Origin: Sulfitobacter sp. S223
Lineage (GTDB): Bacteria; Pseudomonadota; Alphaproteobacteria; Rhodobacterales; Rhodobacteraceae
DNA length: 64,000 nucleotides
Assembly: GCF_025143825.1 (NCBI RefSeq)
Contig: NZ_CP083560.1
Coordinates: 1,054,001 to 1,118,000 of the forward strand
Reading direction: 5' to 3'
Shown piece by piece: positions 11,601 to 18,617 of this stretch; the first letter of the stretch is position 1; the number at the start of each line of letters is the position of its first letter. A program made the position numbers and the translations under genes. Under the pieces are notes generated by a model. The model ran no database searches, had not been told where the DNA came from, and saw nothing but the letters and a program-made list of their open reading frames with translations.

Positions 11601-14600
11601 GGCGATCAACGACGTGACGCCGCCGGTGATCAGCATTGATACGGTGGACAGCACGGCAACGGACGGCACGGTTGTGATCTCCGGCAGCTCGACGGCGCCG
11701 AACGAGGTTGTGACGCTGACGCTGGCGGACGGCTCGACGGTCACGACGACCTCAGCGGCGGACGGCAGCTACAGCTTCACGCTGGCGGGTCCGGTGGACA
11801 ACCAGGCGATCACCACGGATGTGTCCGACAACAACGGCAATGCCGCGGTGACGGCAACAGGGGCGATCAACGACGTGACGCCGCCGGTGATCAGCATTGA
11901 TACGGTGGACAGCACGGCGACGGATGGCACGGTTGTGATCTCCGGCAGCTCGACGGCACCGAACGAGGTTGTGACGCTGACGCTTGCGGACGGCTCGACG
12001 GTCACGACGACCTCAGCGGCGGACGGCAGCTACAGCTTCACGCTGGCGGGTCCGGTGGACAACCAGGCGATCACCACGGATGTGTCCGACAACAACGGCA
12101 ATGCCGCGGTGACGGCAACAGGGGCGATCAACGATGTGACGCCGCCGGTGATCAGCATCGATACGGTGGACAGCACGGCAACGGACGGCACGGTTGTGAT
12201 CTCCGGCAGCTCAACGGCGCCGAACGAGGTTGTGACGCTGACGCTGGCGGACGGCTCGACGGTCACGACGACCTCAGCGGCGGATGGCAGCTACAGCTTC
12301 ACGCTGGCGGGTCCGGTGGACAATCAGGCGATCACCACAGATGTGTCCGACAACAACGGCAATGCCGCGGTGACGGCAACAGGGGCGATCAACGACGTGA
12401 CGCCGCCGGTGATCAGCATTGATACGGTGGACAGCACGGCAACGGACGGCACGGTTGTGATCTCCGGCAGCTCAACGGCGCCGAACGAGGTTGTGACGCT
12501 GACGCTGGCGGACGGCTCGACGGTCACGACGACCTCAGCGGCGGATGGCAGCTACAGCTTCACGCTGGCGGGTCCGGTGGACAATCAGGCGATCACCACA
12601 GATGTGTCCGACAACAACGGCAATGCCGCGGTGACGGCAACAGGGGCGATCAACGACGTGACGCCGCCGGTGATCAGCATTGATACGGTGGACAGCACGG
12701 CAACGGACGGCACGGTTGTGATCTCCGGCAGCTCGACGGCGCCGAACGAGGTTGTGACGCTGACGCTTGCGGACGGCTCGACGGTCACGACGACCTCAGC
12801 GGCGGATGGCAGCTACAGCTTCACGCTGGCGGGTCCGGTGGACAACCAGGCGATCACCACGGATGTGTCCGACAACAACGGCAATGCCGCGGTGACGGCA
12901 ACAGGGGCGATCAACGACGTGACGCCGCCGGTGATCAGCATTGATACGGTGGACAGCACGGCAACGGACGGCACGGTTGTGATCTCCGGCAGCTCAACGG
13001 CGCCGAACGAGGTTGTGACGCTGACGCTTGCGGACGGCTCGACGGTGACGACGACCTCAGCGGCGGACGGCAGCTACAGCTTCACGCTGGCGGGTCCGGT
13101 GGACAACCAGGCGATCACCACGGATGTGTCCGACAACAACGGCAATGCCGCGGTGACGGCAACAGGGGCGATCAACGACGTGACGCCGCCGGTGATCAGC
13201 ATTGATACGGTGGACAGCACGGCAACGGACGGCACGGTTGTGATCTCCGGCAGCTCAACGGCGCCGAACGAGGTTGTGACGCTGACGCTGGCGGACGGCT
13301 CGACGGTCACGACGACCTCAGCGGCGGATGGCAGCTACAGCTTCACGCTGGCGGGTCCGGTGGACAATCAGGCGATCACCACAGATGTGTCCGACAACAA
13401 CGGCAATGCCGCGGTGACGGCAACAGGGGCGATCAACGACGTGACGCCGCCCACGCTGACTATTGGCACACTTACATCAGATGACACAGGAAATGTGACT
13501 GTTCCTGGCACGACGACTGCGCCTGTCGGCTCAATTGTGACTGTTACGTTTGACGACGGGTCTTCTGCGACAGCGGTGGTTCAAGCAGGTGGTAGCTATA
13601 CTGCAATCGTTGCTGGGCCGGTGGCTAACGGCAATGTGACGGCTAAAGTGTCCGACAATAACGGCAATGAAGCGACGGCTGTCGCACCGTTTGTTGATGC
13701 GACAGCGCCGGCAATCACCATCTCTGCTGCTGACGGGGCAAACCCTGACGGTACGCTGACTGTGACGGGGCAGACAGAACCCGGCGCATCGGTCCTGGTT
13801 ACAATGCCGTCGGGTGAGACGGTCACTGTGACAGCGGACGGAACCGGCGCCTATGAGGCAACCTCAACCGGAGTTGAGCCGGATGGCAATGCGACCGCAG
13901 TTGCGACAGACATTAACGGTGTTTCATCTGGCACTGTCTCCGAAGCATATGACGCGGTACCGAATGGCGTTGTTGACGGGCTTGATACTGCCGAAGTGAT
14001 GGGCGCTGGCTACACAGATGTCCAAGGTGATCAAATCGACGGAACAGACGGCCTGAACGATGTCATAAATGCCAACGGCGGTGACGATACCGTTAATGCG
14101 GGTCAGGGCGATGATACTGTTTACGGCGGTATCGGGAACGACTTTATCGTTGGTGACAACGACGCAGCGCCCGTGCCGAGTGTCGTACAGTCCGCGAACT
14201 ACAATGTTATCTCGCTTGGTAATTTTGCGGATATTGACCCGATAGAGGGCAATATCGTAAATGAAAACAACACCAGCCTCGGTACGAATGCTTCCAATCC
14301 TTCGGGGCAGACCTATGGGACTGCGAATAGTCCGCTAAGCAAACGGGTTTTGCTCGCGATGACGAACGATGCGGATGGTGACGGTCAAATTGATAACAAC
14401 GCGGGCTTTGTATCTGGTCTTACCAGCCCTCAAAATACCAACTCTGCGAATGAACAGATGATTATTGGCGGCGTGAGCAAAACGTTGGATGCGCTTACCG
14501 TTTATAATGCAATTGTTACGTTCGAAGATGGCACATCAGGGACTTTCACAGCCGTTATCATTCAGACTGTTGATGGAGAGGTCTATTTTGCTCCGGAGTT

Positions 14601-16005
14601 CTCAGTGAATGCGGATTCTGCCTTGTTGATGAGCAAGCCAATCCTTTCGTTTACTTTGCTTGATGTGGTCGTTGATGGTAACTTGGCAGCGCAGCGTCTT
14701 GCCATGGTTTTCCAAGACTCAGGCACCGGTAATGACTATCTTGATGGGGGCGATGGTGAAGACACCATTGAGGGGCGTGCCGGTAGTGATACGCTTGTCG
14801 GTGGTGAAGATGCTGACAGCCTTGATGGTGGGGCAGGTGACGATGACCTGATCGTTGGTGCCGGTGACATAGCTTTGGGTGGTAGCGGCGACGATGTATT
14901 CAGTGTGGATGGCACACTTGCGGGTACGGGTACCATTACCATCACCGGTGGTGAAACGGGCGAAGACCTTGGTGATCCCAGCAATGGTGGCTTTGGTGAT
15001 GTTCTCGACCTTCGGGGCTTGGACAATGTTGTTGTCACCGCAAGTGGTGCGGAGTCAGGGACTGTGACCTTCGATAACGCTGCCGGAGGTTCTGTCACGA
15101 TCAACTATTCGCAAATCGAAAACATCAACCTTGCGGGTCCACTTCCTCCCAAGATCAATGCGTCGGTCCGTGATCAAGCAAATTATGTTTCCGGGACTGG
15201 TGAGGCCGGAGCTGTTATTGCGCTTTCAGATTTCGCAACAGGAGCTATCGGAAGTGCAACTGTTCTTGCCGATGGGACATGGTCGATTGTGACAGCTGCG
15301 GCAATCGCAGATGGCGCCACGTTGTTTGCAACCCAAACTGATGGAGCAGGAACGAGTGGGATTGGGCTAACAACCGCGGTAATAGATACCGATGGTGACG
15401 GGTTCGGCGACACGTTTGATGAAGATGACGATGCTGACGGTATCAGTGATGCAGTCGAACTATCCGGTACACCAGCACAGGATGATATCGACAGTGACGG
15501 CATTCTGAACTCTGTTGATATCGACTCTGACGACGATGGTATCTGGGATGCCTATGAGGGCACGACCAACACCAGCGGTACCGGCCTGGCGGATTATCTG
15601 ACCGAAGACAGCGACGGCGACGGAGAAACAGATCGCACCGAGGTTGATCTGGATGCAAGCGAAGTGGGTGCCGTAACGCTGGCAGATCCATACATAATCC
15701 TGAGCGATGACGGTCTGAACCTTGATCTTGGGAATGTATCGGGTAGCGGTCTTGTCTATATTGATATGGATGACGGCGTGAACGCACAGGATGTTACTCT
15801 GACGGCTGCCGATGTTCTTGCCGTTGCTTCAGGTGGTGAATTGATCATCAGTGGTGATGCCTTTGACACGGTTAACCTGACGACTGGCGAATACACGGCA
15901 ACAGATAACCAGCGCTCCATCGAGGGTGAGGTTTATGACGTATATGTCGGGTTGAATGACACCACTCTGATCATCGACACAGAAGTCAGCGTGATCGAAA
16001 GCTAA
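2653..16005 (+). CDS. Giant repetitive Ca-binding adhesin (Bap/LapA-like), type I secreted
   Basis: A 4450-residue surface protein. Residues 1-120 resemble the N-terminal prefix of BapA-type adhesins, with a hydrophobic/glycine segment (ALLGGLGLSALALGG) ending in a poly-Gly linker. Three diverged Ig-like units follow, then 37 near-identical 87-residue Ig-like repeats (about residues 377-3595), then two more diverged units. The C-terminal part has RTX-type nonapeptides (GGDDTVNAGQGDDTVYGG near residue 3800; GDGEDTIEGRAGSDTLVGG near 4030) and thrombospondin-3-like Asp-rich calcium loops (DTDGDGFGDTFDEDDD near 4250). RTX plus an acidic C-terminus and no Sec signal indicate type I secretion, and such an operon lies 1.4 kb downstream. 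It should mediate cell-surface or cell-cell attachment. No LapG-type cleavage motif or lapD/lapG genes were seen. Confidence 0.93.
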   Translation: MENTWYAIGEKPAGLTEAQILHVESDQSATYSVSAAIEFVHICLDLDRVVAGDRDGNDLVIKLTNGEIIRLEGYFLQAGDLPPIDFDDCAGFPLAALLGGLGLSALALGGASGGGGGADPIPAPTVEVAEENPDGTVSVVGTAGIRSTVTVTFPSGETVVVVADFEGNYAATSTETQPDGTVTATQVLEGGTQSSGPGVDDFVDGPLLPPTIDTVLPAGDGTVTVIGMASANAEVTVTFPTGETVIVTADGAGEYTATSTTPQPVDGIVTATQIEEGGTEASGPAEGLYQDDVPPVVDISSINSTTIDGDVVVSGTSDEPNAPVVVTLVDGTSVATTTDANGNYSVTFEGPVDDQDVTVVVTDESGNEGTATGAINDVTPPVISIDTVDSTATDGTVVISGSSTAPNEVVTLTLADGSTVTTTSAADGSYSFTLAGPVDNQAITTDVSDNNGNAAVTATGAINDVTPPVISIDTVDSTATDGTVVISGSSTAPNEVVTLTLADGSTVTTTSAADGSYSFTLAGPVDNQAITTDVSDNNGNAAVTATGAINDVTPPVISIDTVDSTATDGTVVISGSSTAPNEVVTLTLADGSTVTTTSAADGSYSFTLAGPVDNQAITTDVSDNNGNAAVTATGAINDVTPPVISIDTVDSTATDGTVVISGSSTAPNEVVTLTLADGSTVTTTSAADGSYSFTLAGPVDNQAITTDVSDNNGNAAVTATGAINDVTPPVISIDTVDSTATDGTVVISGSSTAPNEVVTLTLADGSTVTTTSAADGSYSFTLAGPVDNQAITTDVSDNNGNAAVTATGAINDVTPPVISIDTVDSTATDGTVVISGSSTAPNEVVTLTLADGSTVTTTSAADGSYSFTLAGPVDNQAITTDVSDNNGNAAVTATGAINDVTPPVISIDTVDSTATDGTVVISGSSTAPNEVVTLTLADGSTVTTTSAADGSYSFTLAGPVDNQAITTDVSDNNGNAAVTATGAINDVTPPVISIDTVDSTATDGTVVISGSSTAPNEVVTLTLADGSTVTTTSAADGSYSFTLAGPVDNQAITTDVSDNNGNAAVTATGAINDVTPPVISIDTVDSTATDGTVVISGSSTAPNEVVTLTLADGSTVTTTSAADGSYSFTLAGPVDNQAITTDVSDNNGNAAVTATGAINDVTPPVISIDTVDSTATDGTVVISGSSTAPNEVVTLTLADGSTVTTTSAADGSYSFTLAGPVDNQAITTDVSDNNGNAAVTATGAINDVTPPVISIDTVDSTATDGTVVISGSSTAPNEVVTLTLADGSTVTTTSAADGSYSFTLAGPVDNQAITTDVSDNNGNAAVTATGAINDVTPPVISIDTVDSTATDGTVVISGSSTAPNEVVTLTLADGSTVTTTSAADGSYSFTLAGPVDNQAITTDVSDNNGNAAVTATGAINDVTPPVISIDTVDSTATDGTVVISGSSTAPNEVVTLTLADGSTVTTTSAADGSYSFTLAGPVDNQAITTDVSDNNGNAAVTATGAINDVTPPVISIDTVDSTATDGTVVISGSSTAPNEVVTLTLADGSTVTTTSAADGSYSFTLAGPVDNQAITTDVSDNNGNAAVTATGAINDVTPPVISIDTVDSTATDGTVVISGSSTAPNEVVTLTLADGSTVTTTSAADGSYSFTLAGPVDNQAITTDVSDNNGNAAVTATGAINDVTPPVISIDTVDSTATDGTVVISGSSTAPNEVVTLTLADGSTVTTTSAADGSYSFTLAGPVDNQAITTDVSDNNGNAAVTATGAINDVTPPVISIDTVDSTATDGTVVISGSSTAPNEVVTLTLADGSTVTTTSAADGSYSFTLAGPVDNQAITTDVSDNNGNAAVTATGAINDVTPPVISIDTVDSTATDGTVVISGSSTAPNEVVTLTLADGSTVTTTSAADGSYSFTLAGPVDNQAITTDVSDNNGNAAVTATGAINDVTPPVISIDTVDSTATDGTVVISGSSTAPNEVVTLTLADGSTVTTTSAADGSYSFTLAGPVDNQAITTDVSDNNGNAAVPATGAINDVTPPVISIDTVDSTATDGTVVISGSSTAPNEVVTLTLADGSTVTTTSAADGSYSFTLAGPVDNQAITTDVSDNNGNAAVTATGAINDVTPPVISIDTVDSTATDGTVVISGSSTAPNEVVTLTLADGSTVTTTSAADGSYSFTLAGPVDNQAITTDVSDNNGNAAVTATGAINDVTPPVISIDTVDSTATDGTVVISGSSTAPNEVVTLTLADGSTVTTTSAADGSYSFTLAGPVDNQAITTDVSDNNGNAAVTATGAINDVTPPVISIDTVDSTATDGTVVISGSSTAPNEVVTLTLADGSTVTTTSAADGSYSFTLAGPVDNQAITTDVSDNNGNAAVTATGAINDVTPPVISIDTVDSTATDGTVVISGSSTAPNEVVTLTLADGSTVTTTSAADGSYSFTLAGPVDNQAITTDVSDNNGNAAVTATGAINDVTPPVISIDTVDSTATDGTVVISGSSTAPNEVVTLTLADGSTVTTTSAADGSYSFTLAGPVDNQAITTDVSDNNGNAAVTATGAINDVTPPVISIDTVDSTATDGTVVISGSSTAPNEVVTLTLADGSTVTTTSAADGSYSFTLAGPVDNQAITTDVSDNNGNAAVTATGAINDVTPPVISIDTVDSTATDGTVVISGSSTAPNEVVTLTLADGSTVTTTSAADGSYSFTLAGPVDNQAITTDVSDNNGNAAVTATGAINDVTPPVISIDTVDSTATDGTVVISGSSTAPNEVVTLTLADGSTVTTTSAADGSYSFTLAGPVDNQAITTDVSDNNGNAAVTATGAINDVTPPVISIDTVDSTATDGTVVISGSSTAPNEVVTLTLADGSTVTTTSAADGSYSFTLAGPVDNQAITTDVSDNNGNAAVTATGAINDVTPPVISIDTVDSTATDGTVVISGSSTAPNEVVTLTLADGSTVTTTSAADGSYSFTLAGPVDNQAITTDVSDNNGNAAVTATGAINDVTPPVISIDTVDSTATDGTVVISGSSTAPNEVVTLTLADGSTVTTTSAADGSYSFTLAGPVDNQAITTDVSDNNGNAAVTATGAINDVTPPVISIDTVDSTATDGTVVISGSSTAPNEVVTLTLADGSTVTTTSAADGSYSFTLAGPVDNQAITTDVSDNNGNAAVTATGAINDVTPPVISIDTVDSTATDGTVVISGSSTAPNEVVTLTLADGSTVTTTSAADGSYSFTLAGPVDNQAITTDVSDNNGNAAVTATGAINDVTPPVISIDTVDSTATDGTVVISGSSTAPNEVVTLTLADGSTVTTTSAADGSYSFTLAGPVDNQAITTDVSDNNGNAAVTATGAINDVTPPVISIDTVDSTATDGTVVISGSSTAPNEVVTLTLADGSTVTTTSAADGSYSFTLAGPVDNQAITTDVSDNNGNAAVTATGAINDVTPPVISIDTVDSTATDGTVVISGSSTAPNEVVTLTLADGSTVTTTSAADGSYSFTLAGPVDNQAITTDVSDNNGNAAVTATGAINDVTPPVISIDTVDSTATDGTVVISGSSTAPNEVVTLTLADGSTVTTTSAADGSYSFTLAGPVDNQAITTDVSDNNGNAAVTATGAINDVTPPTLTIGTLTSDDTGNVTVPGTTTAPVGSIVTVTFDDGSSATAVVQAGGSYTAIVAGPVANGNVTAKVSDNNGNEATAVAPFVDATAPAITISAADGANPDGTLTVTGQTEPGASVLVTMPSGETVTVTADGTGAYEATSTGVEPDGNATAVATDINGVSSGTVSEAYDAVPNGVVDGLDTAEVMGAGYTDVQGDQIDGTDGLNDVINANGGDDTVNAGQGDDTVYGGIGNDFIVGDNDAAPVPSVVQSANYNVISLGNFADIDPIEGNIVNENNTSLGTNASNPSGQTYGTANSPLSKRVLLAMTNDADGDGQIDNNAGFVSGLTSPQNTNSANEQMIIGGVSKTLDALTVYNAIVTFEDGTSGTFTAVIIQTVDGEVYFAPEFSVNADSALLMSKPILSFTLLDVVVDGNLAAQRLAMVFQDSGTGNDYLDGGDGEDTIEGRAGSDTLVGGEDADSLDGGAGDDDLIVGAGDIALGGSGDDVFSVDGTLAGTGTITITGGETGEDLGDPSNGGFGDVLDLRGLDNVVVTASGAESGTVTFDNAAGGSVTINYSQIENINLAGPLPPKINASVRDQANYVSGTGEAGAVIALSDFATGAIGSATVLADGTWSIVTAAAIADGATLFATQTDGAGTSGIGLTTAVIDTDGDGFGDTFDEDDDADGISDAVELSGTPAQDDIDSDGILNSVDIDSDDDGIWDAYEGTTNTSGTGLADYLTEDSDGDGETDRTEVDLDASEVGAVTLADPYIILSDDGLNLDLGNVSGSGLVYIDMDDGVNAQDVTLTAADVLAVASGGELIISGDAFDTVNLTTGEYTATDNQRSIEGEVYDVYVGLNDTTLIIDTEVSVIES
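3781..13437 (+). repeat. 37 tandem copies of a 261-bp coding repeat
   Basis: The unit starting GACGTGACGCCGCCGGTG recurs with exact 261-base spacing: (13438-3781)/261 = 37. No length variants or frame breaks were seen. Differences are few, mostly one base in third codon positions (CTGGCG/CTTGCG, TCGACG/TCAACG, GACAAC/GACAAT). One non-silent change was found: ACG to CCG at 8719 (Thr to Pro) at the end of unit 19. Each unit encodes one Ig-like domain with the motif SGSSTAPNEVVTLTLADGS. Near-identity indicates recent amplification or ongoing homogenisation by recombination. Copy number is likely to vary between strains, and short-read assemblies may be wrong here. Confidence 0.97.
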
Positions 16006-16027
16006 GCTCTCATAGGCTTGAGTGAGA

Positions 16028-16066
16028 GGGCGCGTTGTGGATAAGTAACGCGCCCTTTTTCGTTTT
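16028..16066 (+). terminator. Rho-independent terminator after the adhesin gene
   Basis: GGGCGCGTT (16028-16036) pairs with AACGCGCCC (16047-16055), followed directly by a T-rich run. It sits 22 bases after the adhesin stop codon and isolates that transcript from the next gene. Confidence 0.85.
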
Positions 16067-16214
16067 TTATTGGAGCGAATTGTACTGGAACATCGGTGCA
16101 TGAGGCCGTCCATGACGCGTTTTCCTTGTCATCGCAGGTTGACTGGGTCAGGTTGCTTTTGCGTCATAAAGCTAACCGCTGTCATGGCACTCTGGTATGT
16201 CCAAGGATGTTTGA

Positions 16215-17450
16215 ATGGCGAAGAAAAAATCCAAGCGCGTGAAAAAGGCAGCTCCGGATATGGAGGCGGCCAAGGCACGGTATCTGGCTCACTATAGGGC
16301 AGGGCGGTTTGATCAGGCGCTTAATGTTGTTGTTGCGTTAATCAGGCGTGGCGTTGCGCATCCGAACATCTTTTCAGACGCTGCGGTTGCCTCGATTTAC
16401 TTGGGAAAGTGGGCTGACGCGATTGTCTACGCTGAAAAGGCATTGGCGTTGGACCCATCGAATTTGAGCGCTGCTGATGCGGCAGCACACGCACACGGAG
16501 CGTTAAAGCAATGGGAAAAAGCTGCGATCGTTGGGCGAAAGGCGTTGGAGCTGCGGGACGGATTGGTCCCGCGAGATAAGCCCGTTGATCTGCCATTGGC
16601 GGAACTGGCCCAAGAAGCGCAAAAGGATGTCATCGCTTTTTCGTTGTTCGGCGGAAACTCGAAATATTGCGAGACGGCAATCCTGAATTGTATCGAACAA
16701 CCCAGGCTATACCCTGACTGGGTGTGCCGTTTTTACGTCGATGACACCGTCCCTGCTACTGTGATCAAGCGGATCAGATCAGCCGGTGGCGAAGTCTGTG
16801 AGGTTGCGCAGGATGTTGCGGCTTGGCCAGGGCCTATGTGGCGTTTTGCAGCCTATGATGATCCTGACGTGCGCCGCGTTATTTTTCGCGATGCAGACTC
16901 TGTGATCTCCCAGCGGGAAGCCGCTGCGGTAAAAGAGTGGATCAACGACGAAACAGGTTTTCATGCGATGCGCGATATTGGCACACATACAGAACTGTTG
17001 CTGGCAGGGTTGTGGGGGGTGAAAAAGGGTGCGCTGCCATTGATGGCCGATATGGTCACTGATTTTCTAAGAAAGCCGGTGGAAGACTCGCACTTTGCAG
17101 ATCAATATTTCCTGCGATCCTACGTGTGGCCATACGCGAGAAATAGCCTCACGCAGCACGATTCCGTCTTTGGATTCTTGGATGCCAAACCATTTCCCGA
17201 TGGGGAGCGCCCCGATGGTTTCCACGTGGGTTTTGCTGAAGGGGCGATGGTTATGGCTATCACATCTGAACATCCTGACGGTACTGATTTGAACTGGGTG
17301 CTGACCGATCGCCGTCCGCAGACAGCACATGTGATTTGCCGCTATCAAGGCAAGGTACAGGGTGGAAAGGTGACAGCAAACATTCCGGCGCGCTATGGGA
17401 AGATGCTGCAAACGGGCGAGATGTCGATCACGTTAGAAGGCACGCCTTAA
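16215..17450 (+). CDS. TPR-containing glycosyltransferase-like protein
   Basis: A 411-residue protein without a signal sequence, beginning with a lysine-rich tail (MAKKKSKRVKK). Residues 15-110 look like tetratricopeptide repeats (AVASIYLGKWADAIVYAEKA, ALDPSN). The rest (about 135-400) resembles a GT-A-like transferase: FYVDDTVP and later RVIFRDADSV, where DAD could be the metal/nucleotide-sugar DxD element. It has an AAGGAT ribosome site. It lies between the adhesin and its likely secretion operon, overlapping the end of the adaptor gene tail-to-tail by 4 bases. A role in glycosylating the adhesin is inferred from position only. The transferase call rests on short motifs and needs a profile search. 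Confidence 0.6.
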   Translation: MAKKKSKRVKKAAPDMEAAKARYLAHYRAGRFDQALNVVVALIRRGVAHPNIFSDAAVASIYLGKWADAIVYAEKALALDPSNLSAADAAAHAHGALKQWEKAAIVGRKALELRDGLVPRDKPVDLPLAELAQEAQKDVIAFSLFGGNSKYCETAILNCIEQPRLYPDWVCRFYVDDTVPATVIKRIRSAGGEVCEVAQDVAAWPGPMWRFAAYDDPDVRRVIFRDADSVISQREAAAVKEWINDETGFHAMRDIGTHTELLLAGLWGVKKGALPLMADMVTDFLRKPVEDSHFADQYFLRSYVWPYARNSLTQHDSVFGFLDAKPFPDGERPDGFHVGFAEGAMVMAITSEHPDGTDLNWVLTDRRPQTAHVICRYQGKVQGGKVTANIPARYGKMLQTGEMSITLEGTP

Positions 17451-18616
17451 CGCTCTCGCAATGCCTCGGCCGCTTTGTTCAATGGTTTGAGCAAATATTG
17501 CAGAACCGTCCGGCTTCCTGTCAGGATTTCGGTCGAAGTAGTCATGCCGGGAATGATCGAAAGCTCTTTTCCGTCGGGCGTTGTGAAGAAAGTACGCTCC
17601 GATTCAAGCGTGACGGCGAAATAGTATTCACCTTTTTGCAGTTCATCCTGAAATGAATCCGGTGAAACGCGCAGAACCCTTGCTTCCAAATCCCCGTAGA
17701 TTGAAAAATCATAGGCAGTGACTTTTATCCGCGCGATTTGATCCGGCGCGATAAAGGCGATGTCCCGCGGGCTGAAGCGGGCTTCGATCAACAGGCGATC
17801 TTCTATCGGGACAATCTCCATCACCGTCCCGTTAGGAGGCAATACGCCACCGCCCGCGGTACTGACCAGAATTTCTTGCACCACACCGCGTCGTGGGGAC
17901 CGCAGTTCGTTGCCAACAAGCAGCTCACGTTGAGCGGCCAGCCTGATATTCAACTGGATCGCCGTACGGTTCACTTCGTCCAACTGGATTTGTAAGTCGC
18001 TTTTGTAAGACTGGCGCAGATTGTTCAAATCTGTCTCAATCGACGCGATCTTTTGCTGAAGGCGCAGCCGCTCGATCTCGGTACTTCCGCCCAATGCAGA
18101 TGCCCGCTGGAAAATCTCTTGCTCCTGAAGAAGCAAAGCGCGTTCGCCTTCAAGGTCGCTCACGTTCTGGGTATGTGAAAAACGCATCTCATTGAACAGG
18201 GCTGTCTTTTGCCGAACAAGATCTTCTTCTTGGCGTAAGTCTTCTGACAGCGATAGGGTGCTTTTGTCCTGCAGCAAGGTGGTCAGAAGCTGCTGCTGCG
18301 CTCTTGCATCATTGAGGCCCGCCTGAATTTCTTCGCGTTCCGCCTCAATGCGGGTGGTGTCAAGAACGGCCAGCAGCTGACCTTCGGCAACAACATCGCC
18401 TTCGGCCACCAACAATTGCACAACGCGGCCCCCTTGCACGCTTTGTACCAGCTGTTTCTGTGAAGAGGGGATCACGCGACCGGAACCAATCGCGACCTCG
18501 TCCAATGTCGACCCTGAGGCCCAAAGCAAAAATGCTATCACCACCACGGTAATCGTCACAATAATACGCTTTTGGCCGCGGCCAGCGACTTTTTTGAATT
18601 CTGCTGAACTGGCCAT
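17447..18616 (-). CDS. Type I secretion adaptor, HlyD/LapC family
   Basis: A 389-residue inner-membrane periplasmic adaptor. A short cytoplasmic N-terminus (FKKVAGRGQKR) precedes one transmembrane helix (IIVTITVVVIAFLLW). A lipoyl half follows (VQGGRVVQLLVAEGDVVAEGQ), then a long coiled coil (about residues 95-235), the second lipoyl half (LRSPRRGVVQEILVSTAGG) and the C-terminal HlyD block (PGMTTSTEILTGSRTVLQYLLKPL). The ATG at 18616 is chosen because it follows the ABC gene's stop by one base; an in-frame TTG at 18649 would overlap it. Last gene of the TolC-ABC-adaptor operon, linking ABC exporter to outer-membrane channel for the adhesin. Confidence 0.92.
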   Translation of the reverse strand: MASSAEFKKVAGRGQKRIIVTITVVVIAFLLWASGSTLDEVAIGSGRVIPSSQKQLVQSVQGGRVVQLLVAEGDVVAEGQLLAVLDTTRIEAEREEIQAGLNDARAQQQLLTTLLQDKSTLSLSEDLRQEEDLVRQKTALFNEMRFSHTQNVSDLEGERALLLQEQEIFQRASALGGSTEIERLRLQQKIASIETDLNNLRQSYKSDLQIQLDEVNRTAIQLNIRLAAQRELLVGNELRSPRRGVVQEILVSTAGGGVLPPNGTVMEIVPIEDRLLIEARFSPRDIAFIAPDQIARIKVTAYDFSIYGDLEARVLRVSPDSFQDELQKGEYYFAVTLESERTFFTTPDGKELSIIPGMTTSTEILTGSRTVLQYLLKPLNKAAEALRER

Positions 18617-18617
18617 T

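Noticed and set aside
3681-13310. Regularly spaced minus-strand frames of 67-78 codons inside the adhesin gene
   Set aside because: They recur every 261 bases and only mirror the coding repeat; no ribosome sites and no independent protein character.
3781-13437. Possible CRISPR array
   Set aside because: The repeats are 261 bases, contiguous without spacers and in frame with a protein.
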